From: Ophiodon elongatus
Taxonomy: Eukaryota; Chordata; Actinopteri; Perciformes; Hexagrammidae
DNA length: 64,000 nt
Direction of reading: 5' to 3'
NCBI GenBank assembly: GCA_016806645.1
Contig: JACSYO010001932.1
Location: 222,501 to 286,500 of the forward strand
Shown here: positions 43,199-56,000 of the stretch, one piece after another
Layout: the number at the start of each line of letters is the position of its first letter
Numbering within the stretch: the first letter of the stretch is position 1
The notes under the pieces: generated by a model
Seen by the model: only the letters and a program-made list of their open reading frames with translations
What the model was told of the DNA's origin: nothing
Databases searched by the model: none
Translations under genes and position numbers: made by a program

Positions 43199-46100
43199 AT
43201 AGGTACATGCACTTTGCCATCAGAGTTTCAGTGACAATCGACAAAAAGTTCTGGTGAACTTCACCCTGGTTAACAGTAGCAGAGCAAAAAAAAAAAGAAA
43301 AAAATGCTGAACATCAACCCCTTCCACTGCCACCGCTTTAAATCCGGCCTCTCTCGAGGGAACAATGGGAGAAATGCTTGGCCTTTGGAGCCGGGGAACG
43401 GGGCCATTGAGCGCCTTGCTGCGGGATCGGATGCAGTGAATTAGTGTAAAGCCTCAGCGGAGAATAAAGCTGACGCAACTGCACTGCTATGGCCTTGCTA
43501 TCAGCTCCTGCCACGCAACACTGAGCCCAACCTGGAAAGCTCCTGTGTTGGGAACAACTGATATACCACGCCCACTCTGAGGGATTTATTTTAATATAGT
43601 GTACAGATATAGATGTGCATGTAAAGGTCGAATTGCTCTTGAAGGACAAGGGACAGGAAGTCATCCGTGATCTAGAAATTGCACTAAGATATTTCCGAAG
43701 GTTTAATGGTTTAATTCAGAGCACTGAATACATGTCAAACCGCCATTTATTTGCAAAACAAATTCCTCTGGTTGGTGCATTCAAAGATGCTCTAAGATCA
43801 AAGACCCCCTGAGACCGCAAACAACACTCAAAAGCCATAATGTCAGATAATGAAACCCAGCCGACAAACAATCCTTACTGATTGCCACCCAAATCTGAAA
43901 CTCGTTATGTCTGAGTGTCCTTGAACACACCAATGGGCTGCAGTTTTCAGTCCCTCGTTTGCAATTACATAATACATTTTACTTGAACATTTTTATTACA
44001 GTGGACTATTTACTGATTGATCTCAAGCAAGTTGCATGTCTCTCAAAGTTTTATTTTCATATTATTAAATAAGAATATATATATATTATGAATGGTGATA
44101 GTAATAATATGAATAATAATATGAATGGAGACCAGTGGCTGCCTAAAAGGGAACAGCAGTTAAGCATGCCATTTCCAATTAATGGTTTGAAAGATGTAAA
44201 ACCACCAGAACGGCCCTTTAAATAAACACAGTACATGGTCCTGGCATGTCCTCTTTACTCCAGCTTTCATGCGTAAAGGCGAGCTTCTCAGCCCAATCTT
44301 ATGAATGGCATCTTGTGGCTCTCTCCAAAACGGCCCCAAGCTAAAGGGGCAAGTGGCATCCCACCATATGCCTGCAAAAAAACACCATATGCCTCAATGG
44401 TTAATTCATTTTTCAAAGGCCACAGGCCTATTTCTTTCAGCATTTCAACATACTATTGATACCACAACACTCGTTTGAACCTTTGTACAACCTCCAGTGC
44501 TGCATGCCATTGCAGCATTGAATCATGTGATAACATCTCTGACTTACAAAAAGCTCTTTGCCATTCAGTCTCTTGCGTCTATTCCAGTGACATTACAGGC
44601 GAGTGTGTGTGGGTGTGACAGTGACTATGCCTGAGTGTGTGAAAGAGCATGCAGAGAGTAAAGACAGGTCTTTATGAGTGTGTATGTCAGCGAGAAAGAG
44701 GGGGAGAGTAAAGCAGACGGTGTGAGTGAGAAAGCAAGGAGAGGATAGAAAGCGATGCTCCGAAATAATGTGGCCTGTGATGCCGTGGAGAAAGAGGGTC
44801 AGCTGCTGGTAAATTTTGGGTAGAATTAGCGCTTCGCTGGCCACGGCTGTGTGGCATTGACAGAAGGAGGGTGGGTTCCCAGGGAGCCGGACCTGCTACA
44901 AATAGCTCAGTGTGCACTCTCTCCTGTGTGCACATACAGGACATGCAGACATGAAAGAGACTCGGAACAAGAAGACGATTTCTAACACAGATGTCTCCAC
45001 GCAGACACGTCTGATAACAAATACGTGAAATGTTCTACATTGATTCTTTCGGACAGCACGTATAGGCTTTAATGAACCGTTGGCCCTATTTAATGGACAA
45101 TGAGAGTCCCATACAATGAGACAGTAGTATAAACTCCTCATCATCGCTCTGACCTCTCTGTACTGAGTGACAAGATTCGATCTGGTTCTCGGCCTGGTTT
45201 GAATTGGTTTGGTCTCACATCCCGAGCACAGCGCTGTGTGCCCTTCTTGGGACTAACTGAGAGATCCACAGGAAACGTCCAATCACGTTGCAGTTGAGCC
45301 ATCAAGGTTAGAAGAACAGAGAGACGAGGGAACGCATACAGTAGCTCTGATGATGTCACGGTGTGCCTACTCTCTTGTCCTTGATCTGCCATTTAAAGTC
45401 AGCTAATTTGCAAGAAATGTAGGGTATTTTTATAACTTTGAAGAATATAAACCGGTTTAATTAGGACATGTCCTGTTTGTATATACATGTACCCATTTTC
45501 GAAACATGGACAGACTGTAGCTGTATTTATAATGATAGCACCCTCCATTCGTCTTTTACTGGACGACTGACAAGCAGTCCTTTATACAGGTGGCCATGCT
45601 CGCAGAAAATAAATGAGCTGGGTGTTTCTTTTCTTTTTTCTTTTTTTTTTTTTTCTGTTTTAAACCAGTTCTAAAAATATCAGCTATGGAAACAGAGAGG
45701 GAGTCTGAGAGCGTCTGAATACATAATCTGTTCAGCAGAGGGGTTTAATTTGTGTCATGAGTGACAGCATCTGTTGAAATGAACTTGCCGAGACACAGTG
45801 TCACAGAGGAAAGAGGAGGCACAACGGGAACATAAGGTGAGCAGCCAGCTCTCCATCCAAACATTACCCAATTTAGTCGTGACAAGCCGACAAGTACAAC
45901 GTCTTCTTAAAAGGAAATTCTGCAGTATGGTATACTAGCGCCTCAAAGCCGTACTGTAAAACCGAACTTGGCTAAATGTACTTCCTCGAATGCTAAAGGG
46001 AGAGGAGAGCGTTTGATCACCACAGGGATGGTCTGTCGCATGAGCAGGGCAGAGGTCAAGGTCAGCAGAGGGAGATGTGGCTGCGAGGACACTGGATCCT

Positions 46101-48351
46101 GAGCCGATTAATTTTCTCACCCCCAGGGTATCGGTGGAAAGCCAGACAGGAGCTTTTTTCAGCGTGCTGTCAAGGTGAGGACATGGTGAACCATAGACAC
46201 CCACCTGCCACCCCCAGCGTCGCACCGCACAGCACATTAGGTAATGAAACGCTTGTGAAAAGCTAGGATACAAGTTTCGGGCGAGGTGAAAAGAATATAA
46301 AGTAAACATTTTTCTCTGTCTGACATTCATCAGGTGATTTGAAGACTGGAAAGATTCCGAAAAGGAAGACAGTGACTTACTCCCAAATTCAACACTAACT
46401 CATAACCATAACTTTAACCTCTCAAACAAAAGTTTGAGTGTGATCATGTTGCTGTCATACATCCTTGTGTCATTCACCACCACCACACAACGGCACCATT
46501 TGAACATGATAGCTTATATTCATCCTCATCAGTCTAATAAAGTGTAGTGGAGTCTGACAGTGAAAAGTTAATTGGTCTAAACAGCGAGTTGTTGTTTAAT
46601 GAAGCTTTAAAAGCTTATTTAATTGTGGGGAAAAAGAAATTGCATTAATGCATCAGTGAATGATAAATTCTTACGAACACTTGTCTGACAGTCACCATAA
46701 GAGATGCAAAGATACTCAAAGATATGTCACATTACAGTTTTCTATAAGTTAATTATATTATGATTTTAATTGAAAGCTCAAAGCCCCCACATATTAGCAT
46801 TAGCGCTGAGTAACATACATATTAGATAAGTGGTGTTGACACATTGTGCAATACGGATCATTTAAACAAGAATTTGAGGGCACACAGACAAACCAAGAGC
46901 CACAGACTATTCTTATTAAGTGAGTTACACAAGTAATTACATTTACCAAACATGGAAATTTATATTTGTGATTATTATGCTTTTAATGTGGCAAGTGTTT
47001 TTTGTATAAAATTACAAAAGCTGGGAGATTACAGATACATGTAGATACATACTGTAGAGACATGTAAAAAATAAAATAAAAAGTATTTAAGTATTACGTA
47101 TATTACGTATTAAGTATATCTAAGAAAAAAAAAAACAATGCCCGTGTGATTTCAGCTCATAATCATATATAAACATGCATACTTCCCATCTATGTATTAA
47201 TTACAAATATATTTTCTTTGTCCTGATAAACATCCACATGGCTTTATATCATTATTCCAGCATGGAGATAAAAACTAAAAGCAAATGCACATTGCAGCTT
47301 TTATTAAATAGCAGAATAAGTAGGCGATCACACATGATAAGACATGATTGAGGTGTACATCTTGAGTGAACTTATACCATTTCCACAAAGAGAAGGTTTG
47401 TTTAAATACACTAGTTCCATAAGTGAGTTGAGAATTACTGCTTCAGTTCCTGTGGTTTACAGTAGTTTGAGCTTTAATTTAGACCAGCAGTTGAACTGTT
47501 GTCTGTATGTTTGAGGTGTCCTGATACACAATTTCAATGAACACCTGCAAGCCAATCAGAGACATTGCCTTGTTTTTCCTTGGTGACCTAATTACCTAGA
47601 TCAGAGCAGATTGGAGGATACATGGCATACGTGTTAGGCAGTGGAGGGTTAATGCAAGTGTAAGATGAGAGTGACGTTATTAGGCGTAGTTAGGATGGCC
47701 TTCAGATCAAACCTCCATCACTGTCCATTTCCTGGACTTGAAGCAGGAACAGCCACCCAGTGTGAGGCGGAGAGAACGAGGGGTGTTAAGTGCAGCTGTA
47801 GGAGTCATTATGTAAAAGCATTAACTGTCCTCACATGTAGTCATGGCTCCTGTGACTGTGACAGCGTAGTCGGTGTTGTGGAATGTCTTACTATTGTGTT
47901 GTTTACATGAACAAATAGCTCTTGACAGTATCAAACCTGGCTGGTCATCAACTGTGGGTGTGGCAAAGAAACTTGACGAGGGATTCTCTTTCTTGACATG
48001 ATCATGTTTAACAAATGAAGATGCCGTGTGTATCACAGACAAAAACAAGACTGTAATGAAGACCCTCCATTACGTAGCCAGCTTCAAGTAATAAAACACA
48101 TAAAAATGTTTAAAGGCTTTATTTAAATGGCAGGTATATTGTTGGAAGGCAAACCTGTAAGGACAAATTCATTATTAGTTTGGCTGTCTTTGCTCAAACG
48201 ATTGGGAGTGTAAACTGTTTCTTGGTGCAGCCAAATGATATGTAATTTTTACTTGTTCACTTACCTCTGTTGTGTCACCTCTCCAGGGTGTTTCATCTAA
48301 AAGAGTCCCCGGGGTGCCTGAACACCAATTTACGGTTCCGGGGGATACCAA

Positions 48352-48760
48352 TGTAATGATTAGTAGGGGGGTGTTGGGGAAGTTGATTTCCCTATTCGGC
48401 CTCATATGATCTCTACGGTGACGCGCGGCACCATAGAGATCATACAGGTTATTGCCATATTGGATTATTGGTATTTTACTTAAAGGTAGTTCTGGTAATA
48501 TAGTTAATGTGTTGTTAGGGGACGCCAGAGATACCTGTATTATAGGGTGGTTGAGGTTCTAATCAGGGGCAGGCTATTTAAGGCTGCCTCAGGTGGAAGA
48601 GTGTGGGTTGCTGCTGGGACCACATGCTGCCCTGGTCCACAATGAATGTCATGTTTGTCATCAATGTTGTAAAAATAAACTCCTAGTTGGTCTGCACATA
48701 ACCTTGGTGTCCAGCTTCCTACTTCCAAAATCAAGCCGCTGCGTGGTCATCCTAACAAAG
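48352..48760 (+). mobile_element. Candidate solo LTR
   Basis: A ~409-bp block starting tgtaatgattag has LTR-like order: a GC-richer first part with a hairpin, a TATA-like ctatttaagg near 48570, an AATAAA near 48675, then a GT/T-rich stretch. The 5-mer accaa flanks it on both sides (48347-48351 and 48761-48765). The 3' end (aacaaag) is not the usual CA, so the right border is uncertain. No internal retroelement genes are present. Confidence 0.4.
48405..48444. repeat. 11-bp stem hairpin inside LTR candidate
   Basis: tatgatctcta (48405-48415) pairs perfectly with tagagatcata (48434-48444) around an 18-base GC-rich loop. Confidence 0.85.
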
Positions 48761-51081
48761 ACCAAGAACAGAAGGTTCAACTATCTATATATGTTTTTAT
48801 AACACTTACATCGGTAATGTGAAAATATATGCAGGATATCTTTTTGTTTGTTTTTGGGCACTTCTCACTGTTCTCAGCCCCACAAACTCATTTATACCCC
48901 CCACTGTCAGTCCTCACTGAATGACCATGCTGAGCAGTGAAAGGAAGAACTACATTAGCAGACCATTGACCTGCATCACACTCATGCACATCACTAGATT
49001 TTCATGTGAACATAAACAATATTATACATGATTACCTTTCAAAATGTGTCACACATTCTTTCTGATAGACACATCATTTCCTTCGTTAAATGTTTGAAAA
49101 CTATTCAATGTGGCACTGCAGCACCGATATGAAACCAATTGGAAACACTAAATGAAAGAAAACAGAAACTTTCACAAAACGTCAATTACGCTGGGCAATT
49201 ATTGAGTTTGTGTAAGATGTTATTTCCACACTGTCCAACATTTGATATCAACCACCCAACACACACGCACAGTCCACCACCGCCACAGCCAGCTGGGCCC
49301 AAGAACAGGAAGGCCTTTTCACAACTATTTCAGCCAGTGTGAGGACAGTAATATCACATTCCTAATCCCTGCTGACAAGAAATAAAGTCTCAAAAATGAA
49401 ATGAACAGGAATGGCTCCAAAGCCTGAAATAGCTGCATCAGACAGGAGTCTCAGAGAATAATGTAATTGGGGTGTTTAAAACAAGCCAAGCAAGGAGGGG
49501 GAAAGTTCAGCTCTCCCGGCCTTCCACACAATATGAAGACACATTCGTGTGAGACAAAATGACTTATTTAGATGAGAGATGAGAGAACAGAGGAAGGTTC
49601 AGGGACATTATGTAGCTGTGGTTTTGAAGAATCATAATGACAGTGGGTAGTTTTCATTAATAAATATATGGAAAGTAATGTTATATTCAAGAAGGTGTAT
49701 TTAAGTGTGACATAAAGAAGGAGTTTTGTAAATTTTGTAAAGACACATCCAATCTGTTAGGCTAATCTATCACTTTCAAAAATACCCACATTTGGAAAAT
49801 ACAAGTGTCACATATTACACGAAGCACGAATTTCCTATGTATTTCCCTTTGTGTGTCAAAACCCTTCAGATGATATTTTGTAAATATGATGGAGGGAAAT
49901 CGAACTGTCAGCAGCAATAAGTCATAAGAGCTTCTGTGCAGTGTCTGCCTAAAGCGAGCTTCATTGTAAAAGATGAAACGCCACAATCACTATCACAAGA
50001 AAGATTGTGAAAAGTTTATTCTTAGGGCCCCTCTGATTAATGCAAATTACACCTTGCTGCGTACGACTGGCAGCAGCAGAACAATGTCACTATCTCCAAC
50101 TTTCCATTTTCTTCACTTCCTCGTCTCAGCTGCTGTTTAAGACCTGTGTGACACTTCCATTTCAACATTAAGTCTGTATTTCAAACGTCCCATAAAAGTC
50201 TGTTTTTCAGTTCCATGATTGGCTAACATTTGCATGATTTCCTTGTGATGTTTTTTCTTTTTGAGATTTTTTTTGAGTTAGTAATTTGAATTACATGCAC
50301 TGCATGGATGGATGTCCGTTCAAATGCTGTAAAATGGCTGGATTAGAAGGATTTTGATTCAAGACCAGCTCCATATACGGTGTATTGAATGGCGTCAGTT
50401 TAAAACAAAGTTATGAACATAAAATAACTTAAAGTCTACCCATTCAAGCAAGACAAAATTCTGATTTCAAGATAACATTTTTAATTTTTACCTCTTTAAC
50501 CACTTACCTTATCAAATCGTTTTAAATGTTCCCAGCACTATTTATCTGATGAGTTATGTTTACAACGGCCTTAGTATTGCCAAAGCTTTTTGTTGACCAA
50601 CAGCCTCCCTCTCCTTTCTTGCCTCTTTCTTTGCTTCATTTCTACCAGTTCCTGTTGGTCTGAAAATAGTGAAAATGTGTTATACCTGTAGCCATGGAAG
50701 CGGCAGCAAATCCCACTTAGCCATCTCCCTGGGAGGCAAAACCCTCTCATTTACACACACACATGCAAAGGATATGTGAGCTGCCACCTGTGATTATGGT
50801 GCAGTTACATAACCAGGTTTACAGTCTGGATGTGTGAACCTTGTGATCTACTGTTCTCCAGGCTTGCAGCACCACGGCGTCAAAGCCTTACATTATGCAG
50901 GAACAGGTACAGTACCTGTTGCCGACACAGACCAAGAGGCGCTTTAAAAGGACGCTTTGAGCTCCATTAGTTGACGTCCTCAGCCAAACACAATAGCCTG
51001 GTGATGATCACACACAGGCTATTGCAAATCACCCTCAGAAGTCTGAAATCAGAGGCTGCGAGGAAGAAAGAACAGGAGCCC

Positions 51082-51161
51082 AGAGAGAGAAATAGAGAGA
51101 GAGAGAGAGAGAGAGCGAGAGAGCGAGAGAGAGAGAGAGAAAGAGGGAAAAAAAGAGAGAG
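51082..51161. repeat. GA-rich simple repeat
   Basis: Purine-only or nearly so: GA units with aaa and cga interruptions. Confidence 0.9.
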
Positions 51162-52224
51162 GGTTCCTGCACTGATGAATCATTAGTGATAAAGCTGGGG
51201 CTGAGCCAGTATGGCTGTATTTAGAAACTTCTCACTCTCACCCCCCCTCCAACTACCCCCCACCTCCTTACTAATTGTCATCTCTTTTAGCATTTGACTG
51301 ATGACTGGCTCTTTGAAAAGACGTGAGAAAAGGGAAGCAGGTCTGACGATAATCTCACACTTTGAAGCTGTCAAGGGTAACCGTAATGTACTCAATAGTG
51401 GTGGCGATGCGGAAAAAAGCTGCAGTTTGCTCCCAACAACAACTGAAAGCAAGAACTATAGGGACACTGAATAATTGTTCAGAGATACAGGCATAGTAAC
51501 ACATCAAGACAATAGTCCTTTGTTAACTCTGAAAACAACTCTTCCTGAGGAGGACAGCGTTTTCCTTGAAGACTATTGTCGAACAGTGTCACAGAATATG
51601 ATGAAATAAAATGGGAGTGATTGGCATACTTCACTTTCAATTCCTCTGACACAGGAGTCCTGGTGTGGCGAGACCGCCTTATTGTCAAACACACATACAT
51701 CCTCGGGTCAGATGTTATTGATTAGTCTTTGGTGACAAGTGTGAAAGGCATCTCTCCTCACAGAGACACAGCACCCAGCAGCAAGATATATTGGTCCACA
51801 CTGCACAGCACACACAGAATCTTTCATTACGGCAGCAGACTGTCGCAAGTCAAAAAGATACATGAATATTTGACACGGTCGTGACACGGCTGTGCAACAA
51901 TACATTTTCTCAGCTGATGCTGCAAAGTCCCGGTGAATTTGATTTATTCAAAACAAATAACTTCCCATCAATTAGTTATTTTCTCAGAAGATAAATGATG
52001 GCATAACAGGACTTATCTCAGAGTAAAAGCAGAGCAGATGGACTAAAAAGGCTGTAAATGTTATGTGGGAAGTCATTGTGAGAGTCATTCATCTTCATGA
52101 TGATGCCTCCATTTACTTTTGATTAACATCTGATCAAATACAATGGTGGATTGTCCGCTTGTGCTTTCTGAATGATACGTCTGTGCATCAAGTTGCTGTC
52201 AACTGGTAGTGCCATGATGTGGGA

Positions 52225-52397
52225 GGGAGAGAGACAACAAGAGAGAGAGAGGAGAGGAGAGGAGGGGAGGAGAGGAGAAAAGAGAGGGAGGGAGGCAGGC
52301 TGCAAATGGCAGCTTCTGTGACACCACTGGAGGGAGGGAGAGACAGAGAGGAGAGAGGGAGGGAGAGAGCGAAGAAATAGTCAGAGGGAGAGAGAGA

Positions 52398-52430
<33 letters not shown>

Positions 52431-52462
52431 CAAGAGAGAGAGAGAGAGAGAGAAAAAGATCA
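52225..52462. repeat. Long polypurine (GA)n tract
   Basis: About 240 bp, almost all purine on the plus strand, with GAGGA, GGGA and pure GA segments, broken once by a mixed stretch (52298-52330). Confidence 0.95.
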
Positions 52463-52599
52463 GCAGTCTAACTAGATCAGATTGCAAAAGATTGATAAAG
52501 AGAGACGTTCAGTTAATAAGCAGTGAGGAGTATTGAACATTTTTACGGCACATGTGAAGGAAAGACTCCACGTCACTAAAGATGAAGGATGAGCAGAAG

Positions 52600-53028
52600 A
52601 CCAGCTGAAGAAATTGCCCCAGAAGATGGAGATACAAAAAAACCTGAATTTTCACTGGGATAATCCTCGTTAAACGCTTCGTACCTGTTTTGTCCACGCG
52701 AGGCACTGACCGAGCAAAAGTGGCTCGGCCCGAGGTTCTGGTGTGATTCAGTCCGGTCAGAACTGCGTTTTAATCCGCGCTCGCAACAGCACCTGAAAAA
52801 GAGAGAGAGAGAGAAGAATTCGAGCAAGGATGAAGAAATTCAAACGGGGTCTGTGCCTTGTGCTGAAGATGATGGAGTGGTTTTCTCCAGTATTAGAGTA
52901 ACACACAAAGAAGGAGCAGCTGCGGTGGCAGATGCAAAGAATGCCTCAGTTTGGTTAACAGGGACACTGGGAGAGAAGATACCACCTTTTACTTCTGCAG
53001 CCTGGAGGGAGGACAGGTAGAAATAAAG
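52600..53028 (+). other. Candidate kcnj12 5' non-coding exon
   Basis: This segment is CpG-richer than the desert (gtccacgcgaggc, aatccgcgctcgc), follows a long GA tract as some fish promoters do, and ends in a good donor (AAAG|gtaaga) after 53028. Kir2 genes have distant non-coding first exons. The left limit is arbitrary. Assignment is inference. Confidence 0.25.
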
Positions 53029-56000
53029 GTAAGAGAAGGAGAGAAAACTTCGACTCAAACTTGCAGCCTGATTGTCATGTCAACATCAGTCAGATGTTTC
53101 TGGTCAGTCGTGTTATGATGCATACTAGCTCTCCCTTTGGAGCAAATCCATGGTCACCTTGTTGAAATTACACATCTAATATTTTCAATTCATGAATAAT
53201 TTCACGGACTTAAACGTAAATGACTATTCATGTGATGTGAATGTAAACACCGAGCTGAAAGTCGTTGCTGTAGCCACTGTGCTGTAGTACAGAGTCAACC
53301 ATGACTGTCGTTATCAGGCTGTGACATTGACAGGCGCCCAAACAAACAAACAAACTTATAGAAATGTAGAAGGCGGACAAAGACAAGGCATTAAAAGCAA
53401 TCAGTTGAAGCAAAACTGGAATCCTGAGTTTACCAATGAAGTTTGAATCTACACTAACGGCAGATTCATCTCTACATTGTCTCCATCAATATCAGAGCTT
53501 GTTCACTAAGACGGGAGAGGGCAAGCAGAGTGAGAAGATATGAAAGGATTATACTGTGTGACAACAGCACTTCTGAAACGATCAATTATTGAGTCCACAG
53601 AAAATGTATGGGAGAAAATGAAATTATGAAATTAATGAAAAATGCATCAACAATCCTCGAGAGTTTCTCCTTTTCTACGTGTTTCTTATCACCGTAAACG
53701 GAACAATAGGTTTATTGACCATGAATCAGACAAAATAAGCAAGTTCAGGAAATCAATTTCAAATCTGGTAAACTGCGATGGGAATTTGTCCATACTTTTT
53801 AGATTTGATGGACTAATTAATGACAATAGACGATAACAATCATCCGTTTTAGGCCTGGACGAATCAAAACATTCAGCCAATGTAAACAAACACTCCTTTC
53901 TCCACTACATCTTCCCGAATCAGCTTCAACTTACAACTTAATAATAAATGCATTGGTTACCAATTGATCACTTTTTATGCACCTAATTATCCTGAGAGTG
54001 TTATATCAGATAACTAACCATAGCTCGTAATTTAGGATAATATTACTGGAGCACAGACGTGAGCAGGTATCACTGGATAAATGTGTTGCTTTTGGTACTG
54101 CACTTTTCTATCAGTGTATAAAGAAATCCCTAATGTGAGGGTACAAAAGAGACACAGGATGAAGAGGACAAAGATTTATGCAGAACAGCCTGACAGTTCA
54201 ATTACCTCACCCTGCTTTTCATCTCAGCTTAGTTCAGTTTGATTTACTTTTATGATCCAAAAGGGATATTTAGCAAGCACACTGAAATCATAAAATATAA
54301 CACATCCACAAAAAAGACACAACATCATATCAAACACCTGGACTACAACTTATGCATCGTCTTGCATAACTTTATGTAGAATATCTAGCAGTACCGTGTT
54401 AAAAGTAATCTATCTAAGCTCGTGAGCTCGAACCAACAGGTGCCGCTTTAAATTGAAAATTACAGAGTTTAGGTTAAATATGGGCGATTCAGCCTTTGTG
54501 AATGGGTACAAGTAATTAAAAAACTGCACAAATAAAGATCAAAAAAGCCCAGTGAGAAGCGTACATGTGGGAATGATCAATCAAAGGAAACCAGGTGTTT
54601 GAGTGGAGAGAAAAAAAACTACAGGTGCAGCTAGCAAAAAAAACTACAGATTTTGTTCTACTTGTATATAATATACCAGATGTTAAAACAATGGGAGAAA
54701 GTGACTCAGTTCTTTATGAACACCCCTCTCTACCACTTCTCTCAACGACCACCTGAGATGGCATCTCAGCACAGGGGATGGCCTACATACCGAGTCTAAC
54801 AGCCTCCAGGGTTGGTTACTGTCTGACTCTAACTTTCATCTCTTTGTCGAGCAGTTGAACCATGAACAGCCTTCGAATTGACAAAGTTCCAATTATTGCA
54901 TTATATTTGCAAATAACAATCACAACAACAATAAAAACGGTGATCTTGTTCGTATAGCATACTGTCAATCAGACAACATTTCTGCATGGGGCAGTGGTGT
55001 TACTTTCTATAGGAAAATACCTGAAGGTTACTTGAGACGGGATGAGTTCCGCGTGGTGAGCTATAGGAAAATACAATGACACCTGAGCCTCGGCTCTTCC
55101 TTCACAATGGCCTTGGGAGGTGGGCCGGCATCGTAGCGGTTGAGCTTCAGTTTCCTGCGAGCTTCTCTTGAGATGAAGTCCCCTCTCCCGGTACACGTCA
55201 TTGTTCCTCCAAATCCCTTCAATTATTTTGCACATCCAATTATTCATTCTATTGAACTTAATCAGCTGCAGGCTTATCGTCACCCTTAGTCACTCCTCTT
55301 AACTCCCCAAGAACACACACAGCAGAGAAGGTCACTAAAGGTTATTTATGAAATGATTGGCTGAGGTAGAATCACTTTCTCTCTGTCCTGCCTCGTGAAT
55401 CAAAGATGCATGTATTCTAAAATCAAAGTGTTTGAACTGCGAGACAACATAAAAATATGAATACAACAGTATACACAAATGGCCTCCCTGTGAGCTGTCA
55501 TGCCACAAAGCGTGTAGTGCAACATTTGCATGATAGTGCAGTATTAAAGGCCTAAACTTTGATCCCAATACAAACAAAAAAGTCCACGACCGCAATTCAA
55601 AACACAGGATTGGAATCTGCTATCACTTTCCCACTGATTGACATGTCTCTCAGTACAAAGACTAAACACTTTTAACTGCCGCAGTAAGCTTGTATCTATT
55701 TGTTGTCATTTGTGTTTAAAAAAACGTAATTTGTGGGTAATAGCAGGTTCAAATCCTGTGCTTTCAATTTTGGGCGCTACGCTTTTGTTTGAATTTGAAA
55801 ATACAGACTGCCATTACAGGTTCAATAACATTGGTAAAAACAGGACTAAAGCAGCCGTATATTTACCAAAAAAATGCTTATTTTTAATCTATAGAACCAG
55901 CTTTTTAATTAAATGTATGCTCTATCTGTAATTAATATGACTAAAGAACTACAGATTGATTATTTACCGTCTAATTCATTTGAATTAAGGCAGTTTAGAT

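Larger units (their letters stand above)
34001..44000. other. Intergenic region, middle of gene desert
   Basis: AT-rich with no recognisable gene. Holds CA (34206-34260), TA (35232-35262), GT (38262-38293) and AC (43167-43196) microsatellites, one 192-codon ORF of unknown meaning (34575-35153), and a MEF2/E-box-like cluster near 36484-36594. Confidence 0.75.
44001..52224. other. Intergenic region, right third of gene desert
   Basis: No recognisable coding exons. Contains a solo-LTR candidate (48352-48760) and a GA-rich block (51082-51161). The remainder is AT-rich unique-looking sequence. Confidence 0.7.

Noticed and set aside
45935..46330. 131-codon minus-strand ORF
   Set aside because: No recognisable domain, no splice context, and within the length range expected by chance in 33 kb.
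52188..52487. 99-codon Ser/Leu-rich minus-strand ORF
   Set aside because: Translation of the GA tract; low-complexity artefact.
55725..55765. tRNA-like stretch with a B-box word (ggttcaaatcc)
   Set aside because: No matching A box or cloverleaf could be built around it.
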